The notes below the pieces were generated by a model that did no database searches, was not told the origin of the DNA, and saw only the letters and a list, made by a program, of their open reading frames with translations. Positions 1-8,150 of a stretch of DNA of 64,000 bases are shown piece by piece. Location: NCBI GenBank assembly GCA_032718475.1, contig JAUCBJ010000675.1, forward strand, positions 124,001 through 188,000, read 5' to 3'. The first letter of the stretch is position 1, and the number at the start of each line of letters is the position of its first letter. The position numbers and the translations under genes are program-made. Origin of the DNA: Nemertoderma westbladi. Lineage: Eukaryota; Xenacoelomorpha; Nemertodermatida; Nemertodermatidae.

Positions 1-346
1 TGTTGTCGAACCATCGTATACTGATCTGATTGCTGCAATAATTTCATCAGGAATCCCATATAATGAAAGTATGCTGAACATACGTGAGCGAGAGACTGAA
101 TCAAAGGCCTTGAAGAAGTCAACAAAGATAACAGCCAGATGCCTGTCTTTCTTTTTTGATAACTCTTCAATTATCCTTCTAAGTGCCAAAATGGGCTCCA
201 TGGTCCCACGACCTTTACGGAACCCATTCTGATTTCCACGGAGCAGTCTCTCAATGGGATCCCTGATGCGATTTAATAGAATCCTATTGTATAGCTTTGC
301 AGCAATCGAGATCAATGAGATTCCCCGAAAAGAACCATAGAGTGTT
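1..346 (-). pseudogene. LINE-A copy 3, reverse transcriptase fragment
   Basis: This is the reverse-transcriptase part of an APE-type non-LTR retrotransposon, read on the minus strand and cut by the window edge. Its first about 220 bases are nearly identical to 12697-12918 of LINE-A copy 1 in opposite orientation. It then runs on into sequence that copy 1 has lost. The translation includes the RT motif A region (AVIFVDFFKAFDSVSR) and the downstream GIPDEIIAAI stretch, as in LINE polymerases. Its 5' end, near 346, abuts the tail of a Gypsy-like element, so this looks like a 5'-truncated insertion. The catalytic YADD motif would lie to the left of the window. The exact LINE clade was not determined. 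Confidence 0.85.
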
Positions 347-862
347 AGGTTTTTTCAATCACATCCCCCAGCCAAATGCAAAGTAATAAGTTGATGATGA
401 CTTTCATACAAATCCACAAAATATTAAATATGTCAATACAGTAAGTTTCAATTTATAGTTCATAGTCTGCTAAATATGCTGGCTGTATTTTTTCCCTGGT
501 AGGTCTTGGTGGGGTTCTAGCATTTTTTACAGACTCCAAACTTGACCCATTGGACTCCGAATCATCTGACTTTATTTTTTGCCTTTGAACCAACCTGACA
601 GGGATGCAACATAATACTAAATGAATCACAAATTCTGCAATAATATTAAGTCATCACTTGATTAACATCTCATGAAGACCTTTTACTTTAACTCTGAATG
701 AACCATCACTCAATCCTAAAAGCCATCTATATATGCATGTAGTCTACCCATATAACAACATCTTCAAGTTTCCATTTCAAAACTAAGTTTATACCTTTTA
801 TAATGGCCTCGATTTCAGCAACATTGATATGCATACTATCATCCTTCTTTCAGAGCCAAGAT
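347..862 (-). pseudogene. Ty3/Gypsy-like element, 3' half of RNase H to pol end
   Basis: This is the distal part of the Gypsy-like pol gene whose proximal part lies at 8146-9984; the two are separated by the nested LTR element. Reading minus from 862, the frame continues that of 8240-8146 across the insertion and contains the RNase H signature MHINVAEIEAIIKGINLVLK, with one in-frame TGA. A second frame then gives WLLGLSDGSFRVKVKGLHEM and a C-terminal tail ending DYEL-stop near 466. No integrase domain is recognisable between RNase H and the tail, so an internal deletion is likely. Bases 347-465 show no further coding signal. The shared duplication AAGAT at 858-862 and 8146-8150 proves that the two halves were once joined. 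Confidence 0.75.
858..862. repeat. Target-site duplication AAGAT, left copy
   Basis: The five bases AAGAT directly precede the TG end of the left LTR at 863. They recur at 8146-8150 directly after the CA end of the right LTR. This defines the ends of the gag-only LTR element, and five bases is the usual duplication size for Gypsy and BEL integrases. Confidence 0.92.
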
Positions 863-1431
863 TGTGACGGGATCCGAGAGGATCCCGGTTTATCCGGTAT
901 TGGTTAAGTACGCGTCCCCGCCGTGTGGATGAAAAGAGTTGTTGTTCTGACGTTGTTGTTAAGGATATAAATTGAGATAACATATAGCGTATAGGTACAA
1001 TAGCAGATAGCACTGAATACTGCTGCACTGGTACCGGTAATGTGATGACGGCGGTGACGGTCCTAACTGTCACCGTACTACCTGACTGTACTGACCGACT
1101 GAGATAACTGACTGAATAGGGGAGCACCAACAGGTAATATACTGCACGGTTGGCCATATTGCTACTCAATCGATGCCTTTCCCCCCTCTGATTGGTTGAT
1201 ATCCCACTTCTCGCCCCTTCACCTTCCCTGGTGTGTTTCCCGTTCACCCCAGCTATTCTCTCTCTTGTCAGGGGAGTAACCCCTGACCCTTATTGTGTGT
1301 GTCTCCTTTGGGGCCTATTGTCCCCGTTTACTGGGCTGACACGAGGTTGATTGGTAATCAACCTCGTGCTCCCAATATTGCTTTATGGCTCACTCTATGG
1401 GTTTGGGTTAGCGGAATTGGATAAGCTAACA
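863..1431 (-). repeat. 3' LTR of gag-only element (569 bp)
   Basis: This LTR begins TGTGACGG and ends GCTAACA on the plus strand, and is repeated at 7577-8145. It contains three perfect hairpins: GGGATCC with GGATCCC near its left end, GTCAGGGG with CCCCTGAC at 1267-1287, and GAGGTTGATT with AATCAACCTC around 1344-1366. Minus-strand ORFs inside it appear to be chance frames, since the LTR is regulatory DNA. Confidence 0.92.
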
Positions 1432-1440
1432 CTCCCCCCC
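1432..1440 (-). promoter_or_regulatory. Polypurine tract of gag-only element
   Basis: On the minus strand this reads GGGGGGGAG and directly precedes the TGTTAG start of the LTR. That is where plus-strand DNA synthesis is primed in LTR elements. Its position sets the minus orientation of the element. A perfect hairpin (stem GCTATCTTC/GAAGATAGC) lies immediately inside it at 1442-1466. Confidence 0.75.
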
Positions 1441-1466
1441 ATGCTATCTTCCCGGAGAGAAGATAG

Positions 1467-2111
1467 CATCCAACTAAAGTGCGCTACAATTCCGCTGGAT
1501 CCCGATCTATTATCGGGTGTGGGGTGGGTCTATTTTTTCGGAGTCGGCTTTCCAGGCCGCTCCCTATGGGTATGATGTCACTACCCTCTGGCGTCTCGTG
1601 TCGGGCCGATCGTGCGCTTCTCTCACACAATTTTTGTTTCCCCAACACTCTCACCACTCTACTCCAACTCTCGCATACTCCCGGACCTCCTCGTCCCACA
1701 CTCTTCCTCTCACTTCTCCTCCCCCACACTTGAATTGCGCCCACGTTCTCTTCGCACTCCGCACTAGTTACTCCATCCCTCCTTGTCACTCCCTAAGGCT
1801 TTAATCTCTAATGCTACCCCTGTGCTATCATACTATCTACCTACTGCTTACTAACTCTAACTATCTGACTAACTCTGCTAACTACTAACTCTTACTACTT
1901 CTAGCTCTAACTGAGAGCCTCTAACTTTCTACTGACTCTAACTCTCTACTAAGTCTAACTAACTCCTACTAACTTTCTACTTCTACTAACTCTACTTGAC
2001 TCCTCTGAGTCTACCAACTCTGCTAACTAGCTCTACTAACTCTACTCCACTAGCTCTGCTAACTCTACTCCACTAGCTCTGCTAACTCTACTAACTAGCT
2101 CTACTAACTCC
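1467..2111. other. Pyrimidine-rich noncoding part of gag-only element
   Basis: No coding signal is evident. The stretch is dominated by short CTAACTCTA-type words that become the linkers of the hairpin arrays to the right. A hairpin CCCGAT...ATCGGG lies near 1501-1517. Open frames here reflect the low-complexity composition. Confidence 0.6.
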
Positions 2112-2766
2112 ACTCCACTCTTCTAACTACGTGGCGCTTGCGGTGCCCACAACCACTCTACTATCTGGCACCCTATGTGCCCTCTCTACTACTCAACTAC
2201 CTCTCTAACTCTACTACCTGGCACCCTATGTGCCCTCTCTGCTCTACTCTACTACCTGGCACCCTATGTGCCCTCTCTACTACACTACTACCTCTCTAAC
2301 TCTACTACCTGGCACCCTATGTGCCCTCTCTACTACACTACTACCTCTCTAACTCTACTACCTGGCACCCTATGTGCCCGTCTGTACTCCTCTACACCCC
2401 CTTTACGTCTCATCGCCTACACGTGACGCTCTGAGTGCCGGCAGAGTGGGTACGTTAATTATGTGAACTACTACTGACTCTACTAACTCTACTAACTCTC
2501 TTCTAACTCTACTAACTCTTTTTGTGCCCGGCACCTCTTGTGCCCGGCACCTTCTAACTCTACTAACTCTCTACTAACTCTACTAACTCTACTACTAACT
2601 CAACTAACTCTACTACTAACTATTTTTGTGCCCGGCACCTCTCGTGCCCGGCACCCACCCTAATTAACATACCCTGCTCTAACATCAAACACGTCATCAC
2701 GCCCGTGCCCCATTAAGTTCAACGCATTCCCTACTAACTCTAACTACGTGGCGCTTACGGTGCCCA
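2112..2766. repeat. Hairpin array of the GGCAC/GTGCC type
   Basis: At least nine short inverted repeats are separated by CTAACTCTA-rich linkers. Four or five have the form GGCAC-CCTAT-GTGCC (2165-2380), within a partly tandem unit of about 57 bp. Four have the opposite polarity, GTGCC-C-GGCAC (2525-2660). Two longer ones pair GTGGCGC with GGTGCCCAC (near 2131 and 2742). The region is noncoding 3' sequence of the minus-strand gag-only element. Confidence 0.8.
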
Positions 2767-2797
2767 CAACCTCTACTGCTCTACTACTTCCTAACTA

Positions 2798-3732
2798 GGT
2801 ACCACGTACCTACTAACTCTAACTCTAACTAGGTACCACGTACCTACTGACTCTCTAATTAACTCTAGGTACTACGTACCCTCTAGCTCTAACTCTAACT
2901 AGGTACCACGTACCTACTAACTCTAACTCTAACTAGGTACCACGTACCTACTGACTCTCTAACTAACTCTAGGTACTACGTACCTACTAACTCTAACTCT
3001 AACTAGGTACCACGTACCTACTGACTCTCTAATTAACTCTAGGTACTACGTACCCTCTAGCTCTAACTCTAACTAGGTACCACGTACCTACTAACTCTAA
3101 CTCTAACTAGGTACCACGTACCTACTGACTCTCTAACTAACTCTAGGTACTACGTACCTACTAACTCTAACTCTAACTAGCGGTACTACGTACCCTCTAG
3201 CTCTAACTCTAACTAGGTACCACGTACCTACTGACTCTCTAACTAACTCTAGGTACTACGTACCTACTAACTCTAACTCTAACTAGCGGTACTACGTACC
3301 CCCTAACTCTAACTCTAACTAGCGGTACAACGTACCCTCTTACTACTCTAGCTCTCTCTACTAGCTAGCGGTACTACGTACCCTCTTACTCTTACTAACT
3401 CTCTAACGGTACTATGTACCCCTTAACTCCTACTCTCTAACGGTACTACACGTACCCTCCTACTAACTCTTCTACTAACGGTACTACACGTACCCTTCTA
3501 CTAACTCTTCTAACTCTACTCTTACTAACGGTACTGCGTACCCTCTAACTCTTACTCTAACACTAACTGTCAGTGCTAACTGACTAACTAACTAACTCTG
3601 ACTCTAGGTACTACGTACCTCCTAACTAACTCCTCTACTAACGGTACTACACGTACCCTCCTACTAACTCTTCTACTAACGGTACTACACGTACCCTCCT
3701 ACTAACTCTTCTACTAACGGTACTACGTACCA
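2798..3732. repeat. Hairpin array GGTAC-N3-5-GTACC, about 25 copies
   Basis: About 25 copies of GGTAC-loop-GTACC occur here, at for example 2798, 2832, 2868, 2902, 2936, 2972, 3006, 3042, 3076, 3110, 3146, 3182 and 3216. Spacing is mostly 34-36 bp at first and then more variable. Loops are CAC, TAC, TAT, CAA, TGC or TACAC, while the five stem bases hardly change. Linkers are built from CTAACT/CTAACTCT words. This is a minisatellite whose unit is a hairpin, within the 3' noncoding part of the gag-only LTR element. Confidence 0.92.
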
Positions 3733-3810
3733 CCCTTTAACTAACTAACTAACTAACTCTTACTACCTAACTTCTACCTACTCTATTATTTAATTATTTT
3801 CTTATTTTAA

Positions 3811-4680
3811 TTAAATAATCATTTTATATTTTGCGCGTGGGAAGGGCGTCTCGCCCTCATTCCCACCCCCCTCAGTCCAAAACTTTGGACGACTAAAAAC
3901 TCTCACGTGCCCCTTCTTCCGGTAGGCACTCTCCTGCTGCCCTCCTATACGTCCTCTAACTCTTCGCCACACTCTCTTCGGTGCTACCTTTGCTGGCCTC
4001 CCCCTTCGTATGTGCGCTGGCATTAAAGCCCTCGACGACCCCCGCTCGTCCCTCGGTATACGCGGTGTCTGCCCGTGCAATGCCCCCTCGCACTGTGTCC
4101 GTCCTGCGTGTGTATGCAACACGCCTCCTTCTACTTTCCCGACTCCCTTATGTTTGCTCATGGGCTTCTCTGCCCCTGGTCTAGTCCTTTCACATCCTCT
4201 CCCTTTCCAACACTCTCCGGATCTGTGTCCTTTTACCACACATCGATGACATAGTCCGTTTGCGTCTGTGTAGGCTACACGATCTCGTTTGGGCAACGCT
4301 TGCCAGTACTTGCAACTCTTGGTCTTATGGGTTCCGTCCCGATGTAATTGACATTGGAATCCTGGATTATAGCGTTTCCTGTATAGTCCTTCACGTATCG
4401 CGCTTAGGTTTATATGTACCGATTTAATGTTTTGGTTGTCTAGACTCGGCCTACTGGGTATATTGGGATTGTTTTTATTTACGGTGTTATTTTCTTTCTG
4501 TCCCTGCCACGGTGTGGCCCTACTACCAGCTAACTGTGGACTGGTAGTCCCCTGTATGGCCGCATGTGGTGGTGACTGTCCGCACGACCTGCTCTCGTCC
4601 AGGGAGTTCGATATTCTTGCTCCTATCGGGGTATATTGTCGATATTGTGATGGGGGAATGTCACCCTGTCCCCCCCCCAG
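3811..4680 (-). CDS. Gag-like frame, C-terminal nucleocapsid segment
   Basis: This is the C-terminal part of the gag-like protein of the gag-only element. It contains a retroviral-type CCHC knuckle, CHRCVVKGHRSGEC (C-x2-C-x4-H-x4-C). About 30 residues upstream is a second Cys/His cluster, CQLHRDGTHKTKSC. The protein then becomes Arg/Lys/Gly-rich and ends at 3811. Zinc knuckles of this sort package RNA in LTR elements. The frame stays open upstream to the C-run at 4670-4678 (G-run on the coding strand), where it switches to the frame of the preceding segment. A single long gag broken by homopolymer-length changes is therefore more likely than a separate gene. No pol frame follows it. Confidence 0.7.
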   Translation of the reverse strand: MGGGQGDIPPSQYRQYTPIGARISNSLDESRSCGQSPPHAAIQGTTSPQLAGSRATPWQGQKENNTVNKNNPNIPSRPSLDNQNIKSVHINLSAIREGLYRKRYNPGFQCQLHRDGTHKTKSCKYWQALPKRDRVAYTDANGLCHRCVVKGHRSGECWKGRGCERTRPGAEKPMSKHKGVGKVEGGVLHTHAGRTQCEGALHGQTPRIPRDERGSSRALMPAHIRRGRPAKVAPKRVWRRVRGRIGGQQESAYRKKGHVRVFSRPKFWTEGGGNEGETPFPRAKYKMII

Positions 4681-5578
4681 CCGGTATGTTTGGTACTGGG
4701 GTTGATGTTAATACATTGGGGCCCATACGTCTATCTCCAATAACTCCCCCCTCCCCTGGATATATGTTATGTCCCTGTGTATTATAGTCATGCTGCTGTA
4801 CCGATATAGGCCTACCTACCTCTCGCCTACCTACCGGTATGTACTCTGCGACTTCCGGGTTTAATCCCGTCGTTCGCGCTACCCCATCGCCTACTCTATC
4901 TCTCCCAGCATGGCCTATAATGGTATGTGCAGTAAGGCCTACAGTATGTCCTGCAGTCTGCATGTGCCCTTCCGAACCGAAGTTTATTCTTCGCGAATCT
5001 CTAATCTCCCCGCGACTACTGCACTCTCGATCGGCAGCTATATCCCGTCGGGAAGCTTCTCTCCGATCCCCTCTCCTGTTCTCGACTCTGTATTGGTACG
5101 TCTTGTACCCCTCTCTTGGCGTGCGGTGCGTTTCTCCGGGGCGACGGCAATCTCCCGAAGTTCGACCCCACTGACTCCCTAACTCCATCTCTACTGTCGA
5201 CGGTCCGTTATCCGTCCTCGCACTGCTATCGTTCGTGGCGACACTTCTTCTACTATCTTCTCTTCTTCTCTTTTCTGTGTAGTATTCCGGCTCATGAGAT
5301 CTCTCGTCGACCTCCCGGTTAAACTCTACTCTTCTTCTTCCCTCTTCTGATCGGGCTCGACGCTTCGTCTGCCCTCTCGCGACGTCAACCTGCCTCTCTC
5401 TACTCGATCGCACGCCGCTGGGGATACTCGCAATCCCCCTATTACTCTCCGTCGCCGGGTGTTGCGGTTTACCTGATTCGGCCCGCGCATTATCCGCTGA
5501 CGGCTGTGGGACACTCTCTGCCCCCCCTCTCTCTCTACTAACTTCTCGCGGTGGGGTGCCCGTAGCCCCCCCCCCCAC
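4661..5578 (-). CDS. Gag-like frame, Arg/Ser-rich central segment
   Basis: An open stretch of 305 codons, very rich in Arg, Glu and Ser (for example EEGRRRVEFNREVDERSHEP), with no recognised domain. It lies between two G-runs on the coding strand (5566-5577 and 4670-4678). At each run the open frame changes. The segment is probably the middle of the same gag-like protein as its neighbours. The annotated first Met lies directly next to the G-run and is unlikely to be a true start. Confidence 0.55.
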   Translation of the reverse strand: MGGGATGTPPREVSRERGGAESVPQPSADNARAESGKPQHPATESNRGIASIPSGVRSSRERQVDVARGQTKRRARSEEGRRRVEFNREVDERSHEPEYYTEKRRREDSRRSVATNDSSARTDNGPSTVEMELGSQWGRTSGDCRRPGETHRTPREGYKTYQYRVENRRGDRREASRRDIAADRECSSRGEIRDSRRINFGSEGHMQTAGHTVGLTAHTIIGHAGRDRVGDGVARTTGLNPEVAEYIPVGRREVGRPISVQQHDYNTQGHNIYPGEGGVIGDRRMGPNVLTSTPVPNIPAGGGTG

Positions 5579-5606
5579 CCGCCACTTCTAACTTTACTAT
5601 CTCTTA

Positions 5607-6251
5607 CTACACTTCTGCGTCCCTCTTGTGGGGCATTCTCTGCCCCCCCTCTCTCGCCACTAATCTTATGTGGTGGGGCGCCCGTAGTCCCCCCCCCCAC
5701 CCGCCACTTCTAACTTCACTACCTCTTACTTCGTCTCTACACCCCTCTCTAGTCGACGCACTGTCTCTACTACGGCAGGGTCTATTCACCCCCACCTCTC
5801 TCTCTACTACTGCGTGGCCCATCAGGCCTACTTCGGGTTGGCTCAACCCCGCTGCCTCCTGCCTACCAACTACGTGGCCTACCAGGCCGCCGTCGGGTTG
5901 GCTCAACCCTGCCACTTCCTGCCTACCAACTACGTGGCCTACCAGGCCACCGTCTGCCGGGTTATGTACGTCCGACACGCTCATATTAATAGCACCATTC
6001 CCAATATTATTTGTTAAATCAATTAAATTGTTAGAATTTGAAACGAGATTTAAATTATTTAAATTAGAACTATTTGAATTTTCAAAGTTTAAATTATTAT
6101 TCGTATTATTTGAATTATTCTGAATATTTGAACTAATGTTATTATTTGAGTTTAAGTTTAAATTACTACTACCAGGTAAAATATTATTCGCTGCAATAAA
6201 GGGATTAGGGTTATCTAATACGGTACTATTAACATTAACTACTTCTAACAT
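5607..6251 (-). CDS. Gag-like frame, Asn-rich linker segment
   Basis: This 214-codon segment begins with an Asn/Leu/Ser-rich low-complexity stretch (AT-rich DNA at 6000-6245, unlike its GC-rich flanks). It continues with two copies of a 20-residue GGLVGHVVGRQE...GLSQP repeat and ends in a Gly/Arg-rich part, RSGGWGGGLRAPH. That part and its G-run are duplicated at about 125-bp spacing (5513-5640 and 5640-5730). The segment follows the 22-base G-run (6262-6283), at which the frame of the N-terminal segment is lost. The ATG at 6251 overlaps the end of the N-terminal frame, so a separate start cannot be excluded, but a fused protein is more likely. Confidence 0.5.
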   Translation of the reverse strand: MLEVVNVNSTVLDNPNPFIAANNILPGSSNLNLNSNNNISSNIQNNSNNTNNNLNFENSNSSNLNNLNLVSNSNNLIDLTNNIGNGAINMSVSDVHNPADGGLVGHVVGRQEVAGLSQPDGGLVGHVVGRQEAAGLSQPEVGLMGHAVVEREVGVNRPCRSRDSASTREGCRDEVRGSEVRSGGWGGGLRAPHHIRLVAREGGQRMPHKRDAEV

Positions 6252-7531
6252 ACTACTACTACCCCCCCCCCCCCCCCCCCCCCGCCCGTACGGCTACACC
6301 AGTTCTGGCTCTCTCGCCCGGTGCCTGTAAGTGGGGGCTCACTCTCTGATATCTCCAACCGCGCCAGTTCTAGTCGGCGCCGTTTAAGTTTGGCCCGATA
6401 TTGCGCAAGCAGCGCCAGTCGGACAAGCAAAAGATCTCGCTCACGCTTTTGCTTTAACTCTCTCTCTCCGCACACTCGGAACTCTCTCGCAAGCATCCCA
6501 GGCTGCCTCGCCGGCTCGCTCTCTATTCTCCCGGTTATTATCCCGATATGCTCCCGCTTTCTACGCTCCTCGGCCCTCTCTCTATCCTCCCTTACCAACT
6601 CTAATAATGCGGTTTGCTCTCTCAATTGCCCCTCTAACTGTTTCCGCTCTGCCGCCGCCTTTTCTAATTTATACGCCACGCGTTCACTCTCTCGCACCCA
6701 TTTTTCTTTTGCGGAGGATGTAGCAGACTTATCGGTTGCGACGGACTCCCGTCGCCCCTCCGTCTCACTAACTTTCCCCCGCTTCCCGGAACTTCCTCCG
6801 ACCGACGAGACCGAATCCTCGGAGTTAACCTCGGATTCGCCCTCCCCAGGTCTCTTCCAACCCACTAACTTAAATTCCCTGGCATCGACTAAGTATGGCC
6901 CTATGTACACTACACCAGGCCCCATACCCCTACGTTCCCATAGCCCAAACAGTTCGAAGGCAACCCCTCTCGCTCTCTCCCTGGCCAGTTCTCCCTGCCC
7001 AGAACGCACTAGGTGATCAAAGTATCTGTTCGACTCACCTAGTCGTCTCCTCAGTCTCACCTCGTCTATCTTCGCCCCTCCTTTGGCCTCTCTCAGTTGC
7101 TCCCGGGTCGCGAGGTAGGCCCGTCGAAGTCGATCAGAAACCCCGACGTCCTCGTCGCCGACCTTTCCTCCATCTCTCCGGGTCCGACGTCGTACCGACG
7201 GCCCCACCGTCGCCGTTCCGGTGGACCGTTCGTCGTCCTCGGCCTGTGGCTGGCCGGTGACATCGGTATGTCGACCCTCGCTCCGCGTCGACTCGTCTTT
7301 CTCTTCTTCTCCCGACTCGTCTCCTCTACTCGACTCGCTCTCTCCTGGTAGACGACCCCCCACATCTTGGTTCGCCGTATTGCTCGTTATCGACGTGGCG
7401 TCAACCTGCGTCGACGTGGTCGGCGTAGCATCGACCGGCGTCGTGGGTTCGTATCGTCTCGCCGTGGCCTCGCGGATCGTTAGATCGTCGTCCGGGGTCC
7501 GCGGCGGTGTCGTTCCTTTCTCTCGACTCAT
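6245..7531 (-). CDS. Gag-like protein, N-terminal segment of gag-only element
   Basis: This begins with ATG at 7531, 46 bp inside the right LTR, the usual position for gag. The 428 codons contain an acidic, Thr/Asp-rich N-terminus, then a helical region with SDRLRRAYLATREQLREAKG and RARGVAFELFGLWERRGMG, and then a long charged coiled coil (roughly residues 265-395, Lys/Glu/Arg-rich). It runs into a Gly tract encoded by 22 consecutive G bases and stops soon after in this frame. Gag of LTR elements forms the particle. This one is recognised by position, coiled coil and the zinc knuckles farther down, not by a named capsid domain. The poly-G run is the likely cause of the apparent stop. Confidence 0.6.
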   Translation of the reverse strand: MSREKGTTPPRTPDDDLTIREATARRYEPTTPVDATPTTSTQVDATSITSNTANQDVGGRLPGESESSRGDESGEEEKDESTRSEGRHTDVTGQPQAEDDERSTGTATVGPSVRRRTRRDGGKVGDEDVGVSDRLRRAYLATREQLREAKGGAKIDEVRLRRRLGESNRYFDHLVRSGQGELARERARGVAFELFGLWERRGMGPGVVYIGPYLVDAREFKLVGWKRPGEGESEVNSEDSVSSVGGSSGKRGKVSETEGRRESVATDKSATSSAKEKWVRESERVAYKLEKAAAERKQLEGQLREQTALLELVREDRERAEERRKREHIGIITGRIESEPARQPGMLAREFRVCGERELKQKRERDLLLVRLALLAQYRAKLKRRRLELARLEISESEPPLTGTGRESQNWCSRTGGGGGGGGVVVVC

Positions 7532-7576
7532 CTTTATCTTTGGTCTGTTACAGTTCGGCAGGCCTAGAGTTAGGAC

Positions 7577-8145
7577 TGTGACGGGATCCGAGAGGATCCC
7601 GGTTTATCCGGTATTGGTTAAGTACGCGTCCCCGCCGTGTGGATGAAAAGAGTTATTGTTCTGACGTTGTTGTTAAGGATATAAATTGAGATAACATATA
7701 GCGTATAGGTACAATAGCAGATAGCACTGAATACTGCTGCACTGGTACCGGTAATGTGATGATGGCGGTGACGGTCCTAACTGTCACCGTACTACCTGAC
7801 TGTACTGACCGACTGAGATAACTGACTGAATAGGGGAGCACCAACAGGTAATATACTGCACGGTTGGCCATATTGCTACTCAATCGATGCCTTTCCCCCC
7901 TCTGATTGGTTGATATCCCACTTCTCGCCCCTTCACCTTCCCTGGTGTGTTTCCCGTTCACCCCAGCTATTCTCTCTCTTGTCAGGGGAGTAACCCCTGA
8001 CTCTTATTGTGTGTGTCTCCTTTGGGGCCTATTGTCCCCGTTTACTGGGCTGACACGAGGTTGATTGGTAATCAACCTCGTGCTCCCAATATTGCTTTAT
8101 GGCTCACTCTATGGGTTTGGGTTAGCGGAATTGGATAAGCTAACA
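7577..8145 (-). repeat. 5' LTR of gag-only element (569 bp)
   Basis: This is the same 569 bp as 863-1431, with three substitutions that I could count. It ends in GCTAACA and is followed by AAGAT (8146-8150). In the element's minus orientation this is the 5' LTR. No tRNA-complementary primer binding site of the usual TGG type is visible just inside it (7540-7576). Confidence 0.92.
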
Positions 8146-8150
8146 AAGAT
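8146..8150. repeat. Target-site duplication AAGAT, right copy
   Basis: This is the duplicate of 858-862. It lies inside a codon run of the RNase H domain of the interrupted Gypsy-like element. Confidence 0.92.

Larger units (their letters stand above)
863..8145 (-). mobile_element. Non-autonomous LTR retrotransposon with gag only
   Basis: A complete LTR element of 7,283 bp bounded by two 569-bp LTRs (TG...CA) and a perfect 5-bp duplication. Orientation is minus: a purine tract follows the left LTR when read on the minus strand, and the long gag-like frame starts about 45 bp inside the right LTR. I counted three differences between the LTRs (about 0.5 percent), so the insertion is young. The internal region holds a gag-like frame of about 3.7 kb with zinc knuckles and then 2.4 kb of hairpin-rich noncoding sequence. 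I saw no protease, RT, RNase H or integrase motif on either strand. It must depend on proteins supplied in trans. It resembles the TR-GAG class described in plants, although the family of its helper is unknown. Confidence 0.85.

Noticed and set aside
798-1247. Minus-strand ORF of 149 codons, repeated at 7653-7961
   Set aside because: It lies in both LTRs of the gag-only element, is antisense-like filler with no domain, and its 3' part crosses the insertion boundary. It is a chance frame.
2175-2426. ORF rich in the YYLAPYVPSL repeat
   Set aside because: It is a translation of the hairpin minisatellite and has no independent coding evidence.
2800-3730. Telomere-like repeats, because the linker reads TTAGAGTTAGAG on the minus strand
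   Set aside because: It is not the TTAGGG or TTAGG motif, and it is interrupted by hairpins inside an LTR element.
2760-3740. CRISPR-like array, suggested by short palindromic repeats at regular spacing
   Set aside because: Linkers are near-identical low-complexity words and not unique spacers; repeats are only 13 bp; the context is an animal retrotransposon.
6321-7260. Plus-strand ORFs (Ser/Arg/Pro-rich) opposite the gag-only gag
   Set aside because: They are antisense shadows of the minus-strand gag with composition mirrored from it.
7540-7576. Primer binding site of the gag-only element
   Set aside because: No TGG-starting match to a tRNA 3' end could be recognised by eye, so none is claimed.
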